Assembly (NCBI RefSeq): GCF_010993735.1
Contig: NZ_WQNI01000017.1
Coordinates: 1 to 64,000 of the forward strand
Source of the DNA: Chelativorans alearensis
GTDB taxonomy: Bacteria; Pseudomonadota; Alphaproteobacteria; Rhizobiales; Rhizobiaceae
Direction: 5' to 3'
Length of the DNA: 64,000 bases
Below are positions 45,557-54,268 of this stretch, in pieces. The translations under genes and the position numbers were made by a program. The notes under the pieces were generated by a model, which searched no databases, had not been told where the DNA came from, and saw only the letters and a program-made list of their open reading frames with translations. How positions within the stretch are numbered: the stretch's first letter is position 1; every line of letters begins with the position of its first letter.

Positions 45557-46510
45557 ATGTCTTCTTCTGCCCGACACTTCCGCCTTTTAATCCTGGGCTC
45601 CGGGCCGGCAGGTTACACGGCCGCCATCTATGCGGCGCGCGCCGGGCTGGCGCCGGCGCTGATCAGCGGCTGGATGCCAGGCGGGCAGTTGATGATCACG
45701 ACCGATGTCGAAAACTGGCCGGCCGACGCCAATGCCGTCAACGGACCTGAGCTTATGGCCCGTTTCGCGCAGCATGCCGAGCAACTCGGGACGGAATTGC
45801 TCACCGACCAGATCGTGTCGGTTGAGCTGGGCGCCCGACCGTTCCGCCTGATAGGCGAGTTGCAGGAATACACCTGTCACGCGCTGATTGTCGCAACCGG
45901 TGCCACCGCGCGCTACCTCGGCCTCGACAAGGAGCAGGAGCTTTTGGGTCGCGGCGTCTCTCCTTGCGCGGTTTGCGACGGCTACCCATTCAAGGGCAAG
46001 CGGGTCGCCATGGTCGGTGGAGGCAACACCGCCGTCGAGGAAGCGCTCTACATGAGCAACATCGCCGAGCATGTGACGGTCGTTCACCGCCGCGACCAGT
46101 TCCGCGCGGACAAGATCCTCGTCGACCGGCTCTTGGAGAAGGTAGACGAGGGTTCCGTGTCGATCATCTGGGATCACGTGGTCGAGGAAATCCTCAGTGA
46201 CGACGGCGGCGTGATCGGGATCGCCCTTAAGTCCACCAAGACCGGCATCCGGCAAGAGCGCGAGGTCTCGGCGATGTTCGTCGCCATCGGGCACACGCCC
46301 AACACCGGGATCTTTAAGGGCCAGCTTGAGATGGAAAACGGCTATATCGTCACCAAGGGCGGGCGCGCCGGGGGGGCGACCCGCACCAGCATCGACGGCG
46401 TCTTCGCCGCGGGCGACGTGCAGGACATGATCTATCGTCAGGCGGTGACGAGCGCGGCCAGCGGCTGCATGGCGGCTCTCGACGCGGAGCGGTATCTGAG
46501 CCGGTTCTAG
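45557..46510 (+). CDS. trxB: Thioredoxin reductase-like flavoprotein
   Basis: The 317-residue protein has the TrxB layout: FAD motif GSGPAGYTAAIYAARAG (about 12-28), the redox-active pair in CAVCDGYPFKG (about 136-146), NADPH motif GGGNTAVEEALYMS (about 156-169) and the second FAD motif FAAGDVQD near 290. The canonical pair is CATC, so the change is mild. ATG 45557 follows AAGGAC and fits the length of TrxB. No thioredoxin gene is adjacent; under a sigma-54 promoter in this island it may reduce a dedicated partner, possibly the Cys-Gly-Gly-Cys proteins at 30504 and 39568 (inference). A 32-base piece of the gene is repeated exactly at 49514. Confidence 0.92.
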   Translation: MSSSARHFRLLILGSGPAGYTAAIYAARAGLAPALISGWMPGGQLMITTDVENWPADANAVNGPELMARFAQHAEQLGTELLTDQIVSVELGARPFRLIGELQEYTCHALIVATGATARYLGLDKEQELLGRGVSPCAVCDGYPFKGKRVAMVGGGNTAVEEALYMSNIAEHVTVVHRRDQFRADKILVDRLLEKVDEGSVSIIWDHVVEEILSDDGGVIGIALKSTKTGIRQEREVSAMFVAIGHTPNTGIFKGQLEMENGYIVTKGGRAGGATRTSIDGVFAAGDVQDMIYRQAVTSAASGCMAALDAERYLSRF

Positions 46511-46817
46511 GACCCGAGCAGGGGGCTCTCACGAGCAATGTGTCCGGTTGCGTCTCGCAAAGGCGTCGCCGTACGACAATCACGTGTTTTACGGGGATGA
46601 AGCCTTTGGTCCTCCGGTTGGCGCGCGCTGCCTTCGGCGCATTGGGTATGAGCGGCCGGATGCTGCTGTCGTCGGGGAACAGGTTGATGATGACCGCGTT
46701 CGGCCATACCGGCAGCAAGCATCTGCTCGGGGCGGTTCGCCATTGGAGGCCGGTACGCAATTTGCCGGGTCGCGGTAGTCGGGCGCGTGCCCCTCTTGTG
46801 CAACAGAGCCGTCGACA

Positions 46818-46832
46818 TGGCACAAGATTTGC
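46818..46832 (+). promoter_or_regulatory. Sigma-54 promoter without a clear target
   Basis: TGGCAC-AAGAT-TTGC, a perfect element. The next gene starts at 47114, which would leave an unusually long leader of about 270 bases. Nothing convincing is coded between 46511 and 47113; the short frames there match no family I recognise. A small RNA, a lost gene, or regulation of the hydrolase are the options. Confidence 0.7.
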
Positions 46833-47113
46833 GCCGCCCTTGCCAGGCTTCACTAGGATAAGGCGATCCTACCGCCATTCGCCGTATGCCCTACGAGAAC
46901 CGAATGAATCGGGAGCAGGCGCGCAAATTTGCGATCTCCACCCTTCGGTGCACTGGCGAACAAGTAGCAGCCGGCCAATTCGGCGAAGCGTGAAATGAGG
47001 CGGGCGTCAACTAGCGCCGCCTATGAAACTGCACTTGAGCTCCGCCCTATGGAGCACCGTGGGAGAATGTGATGCCGCGGTGCAATAGAATGCGGAAAAC
47101 GGGAGGAACTTCC

Positions 47114-48748
47114 ATGTCAACCAAATCACTAGCTCGCGGTTCATTGTCGTTGTTGCTGTCGTCGCTGGTTCCGGCGGCCGCGCTTATGCTGCCTGTCTCG
47201 CCGGCCAAAGGACAAAGCTTCGTCAATCCCGGCAATCCCCCGCCCGACTGCACTAGCATATTTCCCGAACTGGAAAGCGAGCGGGTCTGGCCAGGATACT
47301 TGGCACAGTGGGACTCTGGCGAGATCTGTATTCCATTCACGCCTACAGATCATCTGCGACCGGCTGACTACTCTGGCGGCGACTACTACGTCGAGGAATT
47401 TACCGACAGCCGGATAGCGGAGAGATGGCAGGAGTGCAAACAAGACCCTGCATGCGCAGAGCGCTACTTGGAAGCTGCGAGGCGATCCACCCGGTTTGTG
47501 GAGCGTAAAACCGGTACCGTTGACAGTTTCGGCGCCATTGATCCGGAAGGAGATGTCGATCTGGCCGACATTCGGCGCCCGATCTATTTCGGCGCGGAGC
47601 AATTCGCCGAACCCATTGCCGCTGCCGACGCCAGCACTTACATCGTCGAATTCACCGCGCCGCGCGACGGATACGAGCGCGAGCATCTGGGGATGACCGA
47701 TACGATCAAGCTGCGCGGCTGGTACATCCAAGGCGAAGGCGTCGACGACGGCAATGGGAAGAAGGTCCGCGCGCTCATCGTCGTCAACAATGGCGGCGGT
47801 TCCGAAATCACCGCACTCGCGCATCGCTGGTACGAACTCGACGCGGCGACCGGCGGATATATGCCGAGACAGGGCGATCTCGCCAATGAATCCTCGGGCA
47901 TGGCGCCCTGGCGCTATCACGTCCATGATCTCTACGCCGCCGGGTTCGACGTGCTGTACACGGACCGGCGCGGCAACGGAATCTCCGGCGGTGTTGCGGG
48001 CTACAACAACCTGGTCGAGCAGGCGAACGACATCTTTCGCATGATGGAGCAGCTGAACAGCGGCGATGGTCTCCGCATCCTGACGCCGGTGGGCGAAGCG
48101 CTGGAAGGCGCGGCGGCCGCCCGCGTGCCGACCGGAGGCGTGAGCCCGTATGAGCTGCCGACGGTGGTGATGGGCTATTCGCGCGGAAACTATGCAGCGC
48201 AGTGGTTCATGCACAAGAACTTCGTGGAGAACTGCGATTACGGCCCGGCCGGAAAGACCTGCAAGGAGGCGGTCGGGTTGGCGAATATTCGCGGAGCCAT
48301 CGTCTATGGCCCGAACGTTGGTAGTCTCGGATATCGTTATGCCGCCGACGGCGAGGACGTTCGTGAGGCCGCACTCCGCCACGAGTTCTATATTGCGCAG
48401 CTCCACGACAGCGATGTGCTCGCAAATATCCACAAGTGGCCCGGGCTGCAGATCATCAGGGGCACATTTGACGACGTCGAAGGGTTGGAGGGCTCGCTCT
48501 ATGGTTATCGGCGGATCACGGGACTGAAAGACATATCGGTCTTCGCTGGCCAGCACGGATTAACGCGCCACCCGCCCGAAATCATGGATCATGTTGGAGA
48601 GCGCATGGTGGCGTTCGCTACCGCTGCGGTACTTGGACATGACGAGGTTGATGGCAGCAAGGACCCCGCGGACCTGAAGGAGCTCGTGTTATCGGCGCCG
48701 CAGCTCTGGGACATGGGCATAGGAAAAACAAACTGGAAGCCCCTTTGA
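47114..48748 (+). CDS. Secreted alpha/beta hydrolase
   Basis: A 544-residue exported protein. The signal peptide has the core LSLLLSSLVPAAALMLPVS and cleavage near AKGQS (about residue 34). The hydrolase domain contains VRALIVVNNGGG (oxyanion region), a DRRGNG turn and the nucleophile elbow VVMGYSRGNYAAQ (GxSxG, about 355-365); a late His in GQHGLTRHPPE may complete the triad. ATG 47114 is preceded by GGGAGGAAC; the frame upstream to 47069 lacks a ribosome site. The DNA is less strongly GC-biased than its neighbours, suggesting separate acquisition. It lies at the edge of the sigma-54 island; an esterase or lactonase releasing substrate outside the cytoplasm is possible. Confidence 0.85.
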   Translation: MSTKSLARGSLSLLLSSLVPAAALMLPVSPAKGQSFVNPGNPPPDCTSIFPELESERVWPGYLAQWDSGEICIPFTPTDHLRPADYSGGDYYVEEFTDSRIAERWQECKQDPACAERYLEAARRSTRFVERKTGTVDSFGAIDPEGDVDLADIRRPIYFGAEQFAEPIAAADASTYIVEFTAPRDGYEREHLGMTDTIKLRGWYIQGEGVDDGNGKKVRALIVVNNGGGSEITALAHRWYELDAATGGYMPRQGDLANESSGMAPWRYHVHDLYAAGFDVLYTDRRGNGISGGVAGYNNLVEQANDIFRMMEQLNSGDGLRILTPVGEALEGAAAARVPTGGVSPYELPTVVMGYSRGNYAAQWFMHKNFVENCDYGPAGKTCKEAVGLANIRGAIVYGPNVGSLGYRYAADGEDVREAALRHEFYIAQLHDSDVLANIHKWPGLQIIRGTFDDVEGLEGSLYGYRRITGLKDISVFAGQHGLTRHPPEIMDHVGERMVAFATAAVLGHDEVDGSKDPADLKELVLSAPQLWDMGIGKTNWKPL

Positions 48749-48869
48749 CACTTTGAACGGTCGGCTGCCACTCAATTAAGGACCGCACCTTCGTCCGTCC
48801 GGGTGCGCAGAGCATCTGACTGACGAAAGTCGGATGAAAGGCTGGCGCGCGCAAATCCGCGATGGCCAG

Positions 48870-49010
48870 TAATGAATGCGGGCACCAATTTTAAATCGCA
48901 CGGAGACAGGAGCTCTGGGTTCCTAGCAAAGCGGAGGGGGGCAGTGCCAAAGTGAAATAGAATGCAAAAAGGGATTAACGCCCGTGTCAATGAATTGTAC
49001 GCCTTCGAGG
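48870..49010 (+). repeat. Possible decayed copy of the hydrolase leader region
   Basis: Several short blocks here repeat, in the same order, sequence found just before the hydrolase gene: GCGCGCAAAT..GCGAT (near 46921 and 48850), AATAGAATGC..AAA..GGGA (near 47085 and 48956), and a following RTGTCAA start-like string (47114 and 48983). The reading frame after it stops after about 26 codons. This looks like the remains of a tandem second gene. The alignment was done by eye. Apart from this, 48749-49068 shows nothing. Confidence 0.35.
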
Positions 49011-49068
49011 AAGGCCGCTTGGTTGTCGCATGCGCGCGTGACAGCGTGCCGCTATGATGGCTAGCGGC

Positions 49069-49450
49069 TCAGGCGGCCTCGGCGGCCACTGGTTTTTCGC
49101 TCTGCTGCTTCCAGGTCTAGGGCAGCAGATCGTGGATGCGATTCTGTGGGTGGACCGGCATGCGGGCGAAGGCGTCAGCGAGCCACGTCTGCGGGTCGAC
49201 GTCGTTGAGACGCGCCGTCTGGATCCGCGTGATCATGACGGCGGCCCGTTCGGAGCCGGCGAACAGCATGCCCGTCTGCCCAGGGCCGGTCCCAGCAAGG
49301 CGCGTTCGGCCGCGTTGTTGCTGAGACAGATCCGACCGTCCTCGGCGAAGCGCGTGAAGTCGCTCCAGCGCTTGAGCAGGTAGTCGATCGGTCCGGCGAC
49401 GGAGGATGGGGAAACAAAGTCTCCCGCATGCAGAACGCTGATGCAGCGGG
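49069..49450 (-). pseudogene. IS66-type transposase remnant (C-terminal part, frameshifted)
   Basis: In two minus-strand frames this reads as the end of an IS66 TnpC protein: RWSDFTRFAEDGRICLSNNAAERALLGPALGR, a frameshift near 49280, then MLFAGSERAAVM, TARLNDVDPQTWLADAFARM, and HDLLP followed by a stop codon where Trp is usual, then TWKQQSEKPVAAEAA. Only about a quarter of a TnpC is present and neither the accessory genes nor terminal repeats are seen, so the element is dead. Confidence 0.85.
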
Positions 49451-49513
49451 CGGCGAGGCCGAGATCTTATGCAGAGGCCGCCTCCCTTCGGGCTGGGTCT
49501 TGAGCTGTTGTTC

Positions 49514-49545
49514 GTCGCAACCGGTGCCACCGCGCGCTACCTCGG
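49514..49545 (+). repeat. Exact 32-base copy of part of the thioredoxin reductase gene
   Basis: These 32 bases equal 45890-45921 in trxB (codons for VATGATARYLG) and after one mismatch four more bases match. The flanks differ. It lies in the same direction as trxB, next to the IS66 remnant. Apart from this, 49451-49839 carries no recognised gene. Confidence 0.85.
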
Positions 49546-49839
49546 GCTCGCCGCGGTTCGGACCGGGTGTGAATCGGCACCGAACGACGACCCTACGCCA
49601 AAGGCCCGATAAGGGCCTTGGTTTTGCGAGGGAAGTGAGAACCCCGAGGGGCGCCGTCGGCGCCGGTGCTGGCCCTGGGTAGTGTGCTGCATATTTCCAA
49701 GTAATATCATGTATTTGCTGCCAATCCACATGGGGCAACCTTCAGTGCTGATTCACAGGTAGTGAGCAGATAGCATTCTATTCCGCCGCTGAAACGGCTT
49801 GAAGTCCAAGCCGCGGCGGCCTCGTCCGGGTCGATGTGA

Positions 49840-50943
49840 TCACGAGATAACTGCTAGCGGCGAACCCAGAAGCGACTTGTCGACCTCGATGCCAAGACCG
49901 GCTCCCTTTGGAGCCGAGCCCAAGCCAGCTTCTGACCGTGGCTGGTAGCCTGCGACGTGCTCGTTTGTCCAATCGTTGAAGAACGAGGCGTGCATCAGTG
50001 ACACCGGCAGGGAGCTGGCGGCCACATGGGCAACGGCGGCGGAAATCACGTCGCCGCCCCACATGTCCTCGATGCAGAAGGTCATGCCGAGGTCCTGCGC
50101 CTGGTTGCGCATGGCGACCGCGGCACTGATCCCGCCCACCCGGCCGAGCTTGATGTTGATCGATCCGGCTTTCGCCTCGTATTTGGCCCGATAGAGGTCG
50201 GCGGAGGTGACAACGCTCTCGTCCATGATCAGGGGCAGGGGCGTCATCGTTCTAACGATCGCGCAATCGGCCATTTCCCGGCACGGCTGTTCCACATAGA
50301 GATCCAGCCCTTCCAAAAGACGCACTGCTATGATCGCATCCTGCAAGTTCCAGCCGCCGTTGGAGTCGGCGATGACGACCATATCGTCGGACGCCGAATC
50401 CATGACGGAGCGGCAGCGCGCCGCGTCTTCGTAGGGATCGTTGCCGACCTTGAGCTGGAACCGACGAATGCCCGCGTTTCCGCGGGTCGTCACATACCGT
50501 GCCATTTCCTCTGGCGAGGCCAGCGGAACGGCCTCGTAAAGCGGAAAGGTGTCTTGCTGCACACCGCCGAGCAACGCGGCTATGGGGAGGTTGACCGACT
50601 TGCCGAACAGGTCCCAGCAAGCGATGTCGATGGCGCTCTTCGCGTTGTTATGCCCCATCAAAACGCCGTTCATCGCACGGCCGATCATGGTGGTGTTGGT
50701 GGGATCCTGTCCGATCAGATGCGGTGCCAGCTCCTGGAGCGCAGCGCGGGTGCTGCCGTGGAACGTGGGGAGATACGTTCCCGACAGGGTCGCCGTTTCG
50801 CCCCAGCCTTCAAGGCCGGTGTCCGTGAGCACCCTGACCAGGGTCGAGTCCTGATGAGTGGCGGCACGGCCTCCGGACATGACATATTCGCCGTGGGCGT
50901 AGGAGAGCTTGTATCCGTAGGCTTCAATGGACTTGATCTTCAT
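49840..50943 (-). CDS. Mandelate racemase/muconate lactonizing enzyme family, cis-3-hydroxyproline dehydratase-like
   Basis: A 367-residue enolase-superfamily protein. The barrel shows FQLKVGND with the KxK-type base region (about 164-172), then metal ligands in IADSNGGW (about 193-200), VEQPC (about 218-222) and IMDES (about 239-243), and KLGRVGGISAA and CIEDMWGGDVIS near the end. VEQPC and IEDxWGGD are typical of cis-3-hydroxy-L-proline dehydratase and hydroxyproline betaine epimerase. The neighbouring OCD-fold reductase supports the former: dehydration of cis-3-hydroxyproline gives pyrroline-2-carboxylate, which that reductase converts to proline. Specificity is inferred. Confidence 0.85.
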   Translation of the reverse strand: MKIKSIEAYGYKLSYAHGEYVMSGGRAATHQDSTLVRVLTDTGLEGWGETATLSGTYLPTFHGSTRAALQELAPHLIGQDPTNTTMIGRAMNGVLMGHNNAKSAIDIACWDLFGKSVNLPIAALLGGVQQDTFPLYEAVPLASPEEMARYVTTRGNAGIRRFQLKVGNDPYEDAARCRSVMDSASDDMVVIADSNGGWNLQDAIIAVRLLEGLDLYVEQPCREMADCAIVRTMTPLPLIMDESVVTSADLYRAKYEAKAGSINIKLGRVGGISAAVAMRNQAQDLGMTFCIEDMWGGDVISAAVAHVAASSLPVSLMHASFFNDWTNEHVAGYQPRSEAGLGSAPKGAGLGIEVDKSLLGSPLAVIS

Positions 50944-50999
50944 GATTTTCGTTCCGGAGATGTTTCGATGTTAGATAGCGGTGAGGGGAAGCGGTCAGC

Positions 51000-51977
51000 T
51001 CAAGCGCCCTTTAGGTTCCGGTATGCGAGCGCTCCGGCTGCCAGATCGGACAGGCCGGTGCCCACGGCCTTGAAGACGGTAATCTCGTCTTCCGACTTGC
51101 GGCCGGGAAGGCGCCCGGAGCACAGATCGGACAATGTGCCGACGATGTCGGATTCCTTGATGCGCCCGGCCTTGATCGGACCAATGAGATCACCCGTTTC
51201 CCGGAACGCGTCGGTCGAGTCGATATAGACCGAGCCCCTTGCGATACATTCGTCATCGGCCTCGCGCATGTGAGGGGTGAAGCTTCCGATGAGATCAAGA
51301 TGGGTGCCTGGGGCCAGCCACTCGAACCTGATGAGCGGCTCGGTGGAAAGTGTGGCGCAGGAGATGATGTCCGCCGCGCGGACCGCCTCTTCCAGGTCGT
51401 AGGTCACCTGTGCGGCGATGCCTTGGGCGTTGAGCGTGGCCACGAGCTTCTCGCTGGACGTGCGTTCGCGATCCCAAACCGTTATGTCTTCAATATCACG
51501 TACGCATTTGAACGCGTAGGGACTGAGCGAGCCGATCCGGCCCGCCCCGACGATCAACAGGCGACGCGCGTCTGCGCGCGCCAGGTAAGAGGCGGCGAGC
51601 GCCGCCACGCCGACAGTTCGCCGCCCCGTGATCTGATTGCCGTCGATGAGGGCCAGGTGCTCGCCGGTCGTCCCGTCACACAGCATGTATGTCGAATGCA
51701 GACCAGGCAGCCTGCGGGCGGTGTTGCCGGGAAAGATCGTCACGATCTTGACGCCGATCACCCCGCCATTGGTCTGCCAGGAGGGCATGAGCAATAGCGT
51801 TGCTTCGGTTCCGTCGGCTTGCGAGATGGAATGGTGGTGTCGCAAAGGCACCTTGGCATCTTGCGCGAAGGCGTCGCGGATAGCGGGGATCAGTTGATCG
51901 TACGGCAATGCCGCGGCCGCCTGCTCAGGACCGAATACCGGAATCGTGGCGGAAGCACCCGCTGTTTCGTTGGTCAT
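51000..51977 (-). CDS. Ornithine cyclodeaminase-family reductase, pyrroline-2-carboxylate reductase-like
   Basis: A 325-residue OCD/mu-crystallin protein. GRRTVGVAALAASYLARADARRLLIVGAGRIG (from about 116) contains the Arg-Thr substrate segment and the Rossmann glycines; DLIGSFTPHMREADDE and VGTGLSDLAAGALAYR follow. This pattern fits bacterial delta-1-pyrroline-2-carboxylate reductases (LhpI), which make L-proline. ATG 51977 was chosen from the family N-terminus. It lies 56 bases upstream of the dehydratase-like gene in the same operon, giving a two-step route from 3-hydroxyproline to proline. Confidence 0.87.
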   Translation of the reverse strand: MTNETAGASATIPVFGPEQAAAALPYDQLIPAIRDAFAQDAKVPLRHHHSISQADGTEATLLLMPSWQTNGGVIGVKIVTIFPGNTARRLPGLHSTYMLCDGTTGEHLALIDGNQITGRRTVGVAALAASYLARADARRLLIVGAGRIGSLSPYAFKCVRDIEDITVWDRERTSSEKLVATLNAQGIAAQVTYDLEEAVRAADIISCATLSTEPLIRFEWLAPGTHLDLIGSFTPHMREADDECIARGSVYIDSTDAFRETGDLIGPIKAGRIKESDIVGTLSDLCSGRLPGRKSEDEITVFKAVGTGLSDLAAGALAYRNLKGA

Positions 51978-52123
51978 GAAGTTCAATCTCCTTGTACTAC
52001 GCGGGTCATCAAACCACGCGCCAGAGAACCGGGGCCGCGGATGAAGACGGTGCCGTAGCCGGTCATCTGGGCGCCGCGTGTGATGACCGGGGGTTGCCTG
52101 TCTGTCGACGATTTTCGCCTCCG

Positions 52124-53131
52124 TCAGGCGCCCCACACCTCTTCGAGCACGCGCAGCCAGTTCAGGCCAAGCACCTTGCGGATATCCTCGGCGCCGTAGC
52201 CGCGTCGGTCCAGTTCCTCCGTCAGGGCGGGCAGCTTTTCGGGCGTCTCCATTCCCTGCGGGTAGAAATGGGGCGGACGCGGGTAGCAATCCCCGCCCCA
52301 GCTGCCCGTTTCTGCCCATTGATCATAGTCGGCAATGGACTTTTCGTCCGGGCAAATGCCGTTTTGGCCGATGTAATAGTCTATGGCGAGCGCCGCGTGG
52401 TCGATGCCGCAGACTTCGACGATTTTGTCAATGTGGTTGGCGAAATCGCCGATGGTCGGCCGTTCGCCCTCTTTGACCAGAAAACCTGGATACCCGGTCA
52501 CCCCGATCACCCCGCGAGTGTCGGCCACGGCCTTGAGCGTGGCATCGTCAGCGTTGCGGCTGCAGGCATAGACGCTGGAAGCGTTGGTATGGGAGAAGAT
52601 GATCGGGCCCTCATTGAGTTCAATCGCCTCCATGACCGATCTCTGTCCGGTATGGGACACATCGACGATGATTCGCAGGTCGTTGCAGCGCCGGATCAGG
52701 CGGCGGCCGAAAGCACTCAGTCCGGCGTCGCTTTCTTCCAGGGCGCCGTCGGCCACGCGATTGCGGGTGTTGTAGGTCAGTTGCACAATGCCGACCCCGA
52801 GCGCCTTGTAGATGTTGAGGAGATTGAGGTCGTCGTCCACCGGATCGGCTCCCTGGAAATGCAGGATCACCGCAGTCTTGCCCTCCGCCTTCGCCGTCCT
52901 GATGTCGGCGGCGGTGCGCGCGAGGATCAGGTCGTCCGAGCGGCGGATGTGCTCGAGCCAGGACCCGATCTCCTTCATTGCCGTACCCGAGGGCGACCAG
53001 CCGCCGACGGTAGGGGTCACTGCCGTCGCTCCGCCGGCCCGGTAGAGCGGCATCCATTTCTTTTCCATCAGGAGAGGACAGACCAGGTCGACGATGATCG
53101 CGTCCTCATGGAGGGCTTTGAGGTCAGGCAT
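52124..53131 (-). CDS. M19 (renal dipeptidase) family protein with altered metal site
   Basis: A 335-residue TIM-barrel protein of peptidase family M19. The late metal histidines are seen in VDVSHTG (about 170-176) and IFSHTNASSVYA (about 193-204). However, the N-terminal HxD of the family (human DPEP1 reads VIDGHNDLP) is VDLVCP here, and the bridging Glu (VEGGHS) is Gln in HFQGAD. The C-terminus LGLNWLRVLEEVW is typical. It may bind one metal or none and act on something other than a dipeptide. First gene of the operon with the reductase and the dehydratase; it diverges from the LysR gene. Confidence 0.87.
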   Translation of the reverse strand: MPDLKALHEDAIIVDLVCPLLMEKKWMPLYRAGGATAVTPTVGGWSPSGTAMKEIGSWLEHIRRSDDLILARTAADIRTAKAEGKTAVILHFQGADPVDDDLNLLNIYKALGVGIVQLTYNTRNRVADGALEESDAGLSAFGRRLIRRCNDLRIIVDVSHTGQRSVMEAIELNEGPIIFSHTNASSVYACSRNADDATLKAVADTRGVIGVTGYPGFLVKEGERPTIGDFANHIDKIVEVCGIDHAALAIDYYIGQNGICPDEKSIADYDQWAETGSWGGDCYPRPPHFYPQGMETPEKLPALTEELDRRGYGAEDIRKVLGLNWLRVLEEVWGA

Positions 53132-53277
53132 AGGGGCTCCGAAATGTTTCTTCTTCGCGGCCGGCCGCGTTTGTTGCCGCATCCTATGCATCCAGATTCA
53201 TCAATAATAATAAAATATTTTTCCGAGATTCCATAAAACATGTATATAGATTTGTGGGCTACGCACAGGACGATTCC
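53132..53277. promoter_or_regulatory. AT-rich divergent control region
   Basis: The 146 bases between the M19-like gene and lysR include an AT-rich core near 53196-53250 (TAATAATAAAATATTTTT and TATATAGATTTG). This is the expected place for LysR-type binding and divergent promoters. No exact operator can be named. A similar AT-rich stretch (54165-54235) lies before the first TRAP operon. Confidence 0.5.
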
Positions 53278-54195
53278 ATGACCTTGACCCAGATCAAGAC
53301 TTTTTACCTGGTCGCCACCATGGGCACCTTCCAGAAGGCGGCAGAAAAGCTCAACACTTCCCAGCCCACCGTTTCGGCGAGGATCGTGGCCCTGGAAAGC
53401 TGGTTCGGAACGAGCCTGTTCGATCGGTCGACCCATCGCGCCCAGCTGACCGCACAAGGGCGCGCCTTCCTCGACATCGCGCGCCGGATGCTTGATTTGG
53501 AAGCGGCGGCCAGATCGGCCGTGGGCAATGGCGGAGAGCTGCAGGGCGTGGTGCGGATCGGGCTGGCCGATACGCTCGCGCTCTCCTGGGTGCCGCGCTT
53601 CATGATGTCGTTGCAGGAGCTTTACTCCGACGTGACGTTTGAATTTCAGGTCGGAGCTTCCCCGGTTCTGCGCGATGAACTCGTGCGTCAGTCGCTGGAC
53701 ATCAGCTTCATGGTCGGGCCGGTGGCGGAGCCTAACGTGGTGTGCGAACGCTTATGCGAGACGCCGGTTTCGCTGACCGCGGCGCCCCGGATGGGCCTTC
53801 ACGGGCGCAAGCTTGGGATCAAGGAAATCTCGCAGCACCAGATACTCACCTTCCAGCGCCGCAGCCAGACCTATCAAAGCCTGATGCGCGCCTTCGATGC
53901 GGCACAGCTCAATGTCCGGATCAGCGGGGTGTCGTCCTTGAGTTTTGCGGTCGCGCTCGCGCTCGAAGGATACGGGATCCTCGCGGTGCCCACTGTGTCT
54001 ATCGAGCGCGAACTCGAGCAGGGTAAGCTGGAGCTTCTGGACAGCGACCTCACCCCTGAAGCGCCCCAATTTGCGGCCTGCTGGGTTTCGGGCCCTTCGG
54101 CCGCGGCATCCCAGACGATTGCCGCTCATGCCAGGGACTTTCTCACCGCCTATGCCTCCGAAAATATGATCAATATATTTGATGGAGTGGAATAA
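53278..54195 (+). CDS. LysR-family transcriptional regulator
   Basis: A 305-residue LysR protein. The winged helix is at the N-terminus (LTQIKTFYLVATMGTFQKAAEKLNTSQPTVSARI, about 2-36) and the periplasmic-binding-protein-like effector domain starts near GVVRIGLADT (about 90). ATG 53278 has AGGA upstream and gives the standard family start. It probably controls the divergent M19-like/reductase/dehydratase operon and the TRAP genes that begin 74 bases downstream, with a degradation intermediate as co-inducer (inference). Confidence 0.93.
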   Translation: MTLTQIKTFYLVATMGTFQKAAEKLNTSQPTVSARIVALESWFGTSLFDRSTHRAQLTAQGRAFLDIARRMLDLEAAARSAVGNGGELQGVVRIGLADTLALSWVPRFMMSLQELYSDVTFEFQVGASPVLRDELVRQSLDISFMVGPVAEPNVVCERLCETPVSLTAAPRMGLHGRKLGIKEISQHQILTFQRRSQTYQSLMRAFDAAQLNVRISGVSSLSFAVALALEGYGILAVPTVSIERELEQGKLELLDSDLTPEAPQFAACWVSGPSAAASQTIAAHARDFLTAYASENMINIFDGVE

Positions 54196-54268
54196 TTATT
54201 TTTATATTTTTTTATATAGTCGGGTCTGTAGGATGAGGGGCATAAAATTCAGAATAAGGGAACATCAC

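Noticed and set aside
46540-46998. Several open frames of 70-170 codons in both strands between trxB and the hydrolase
   Set aside because: They overlap each other, have atypical composition and no recognisable motif; none begins at a sensible distance from the promoter at 46818.
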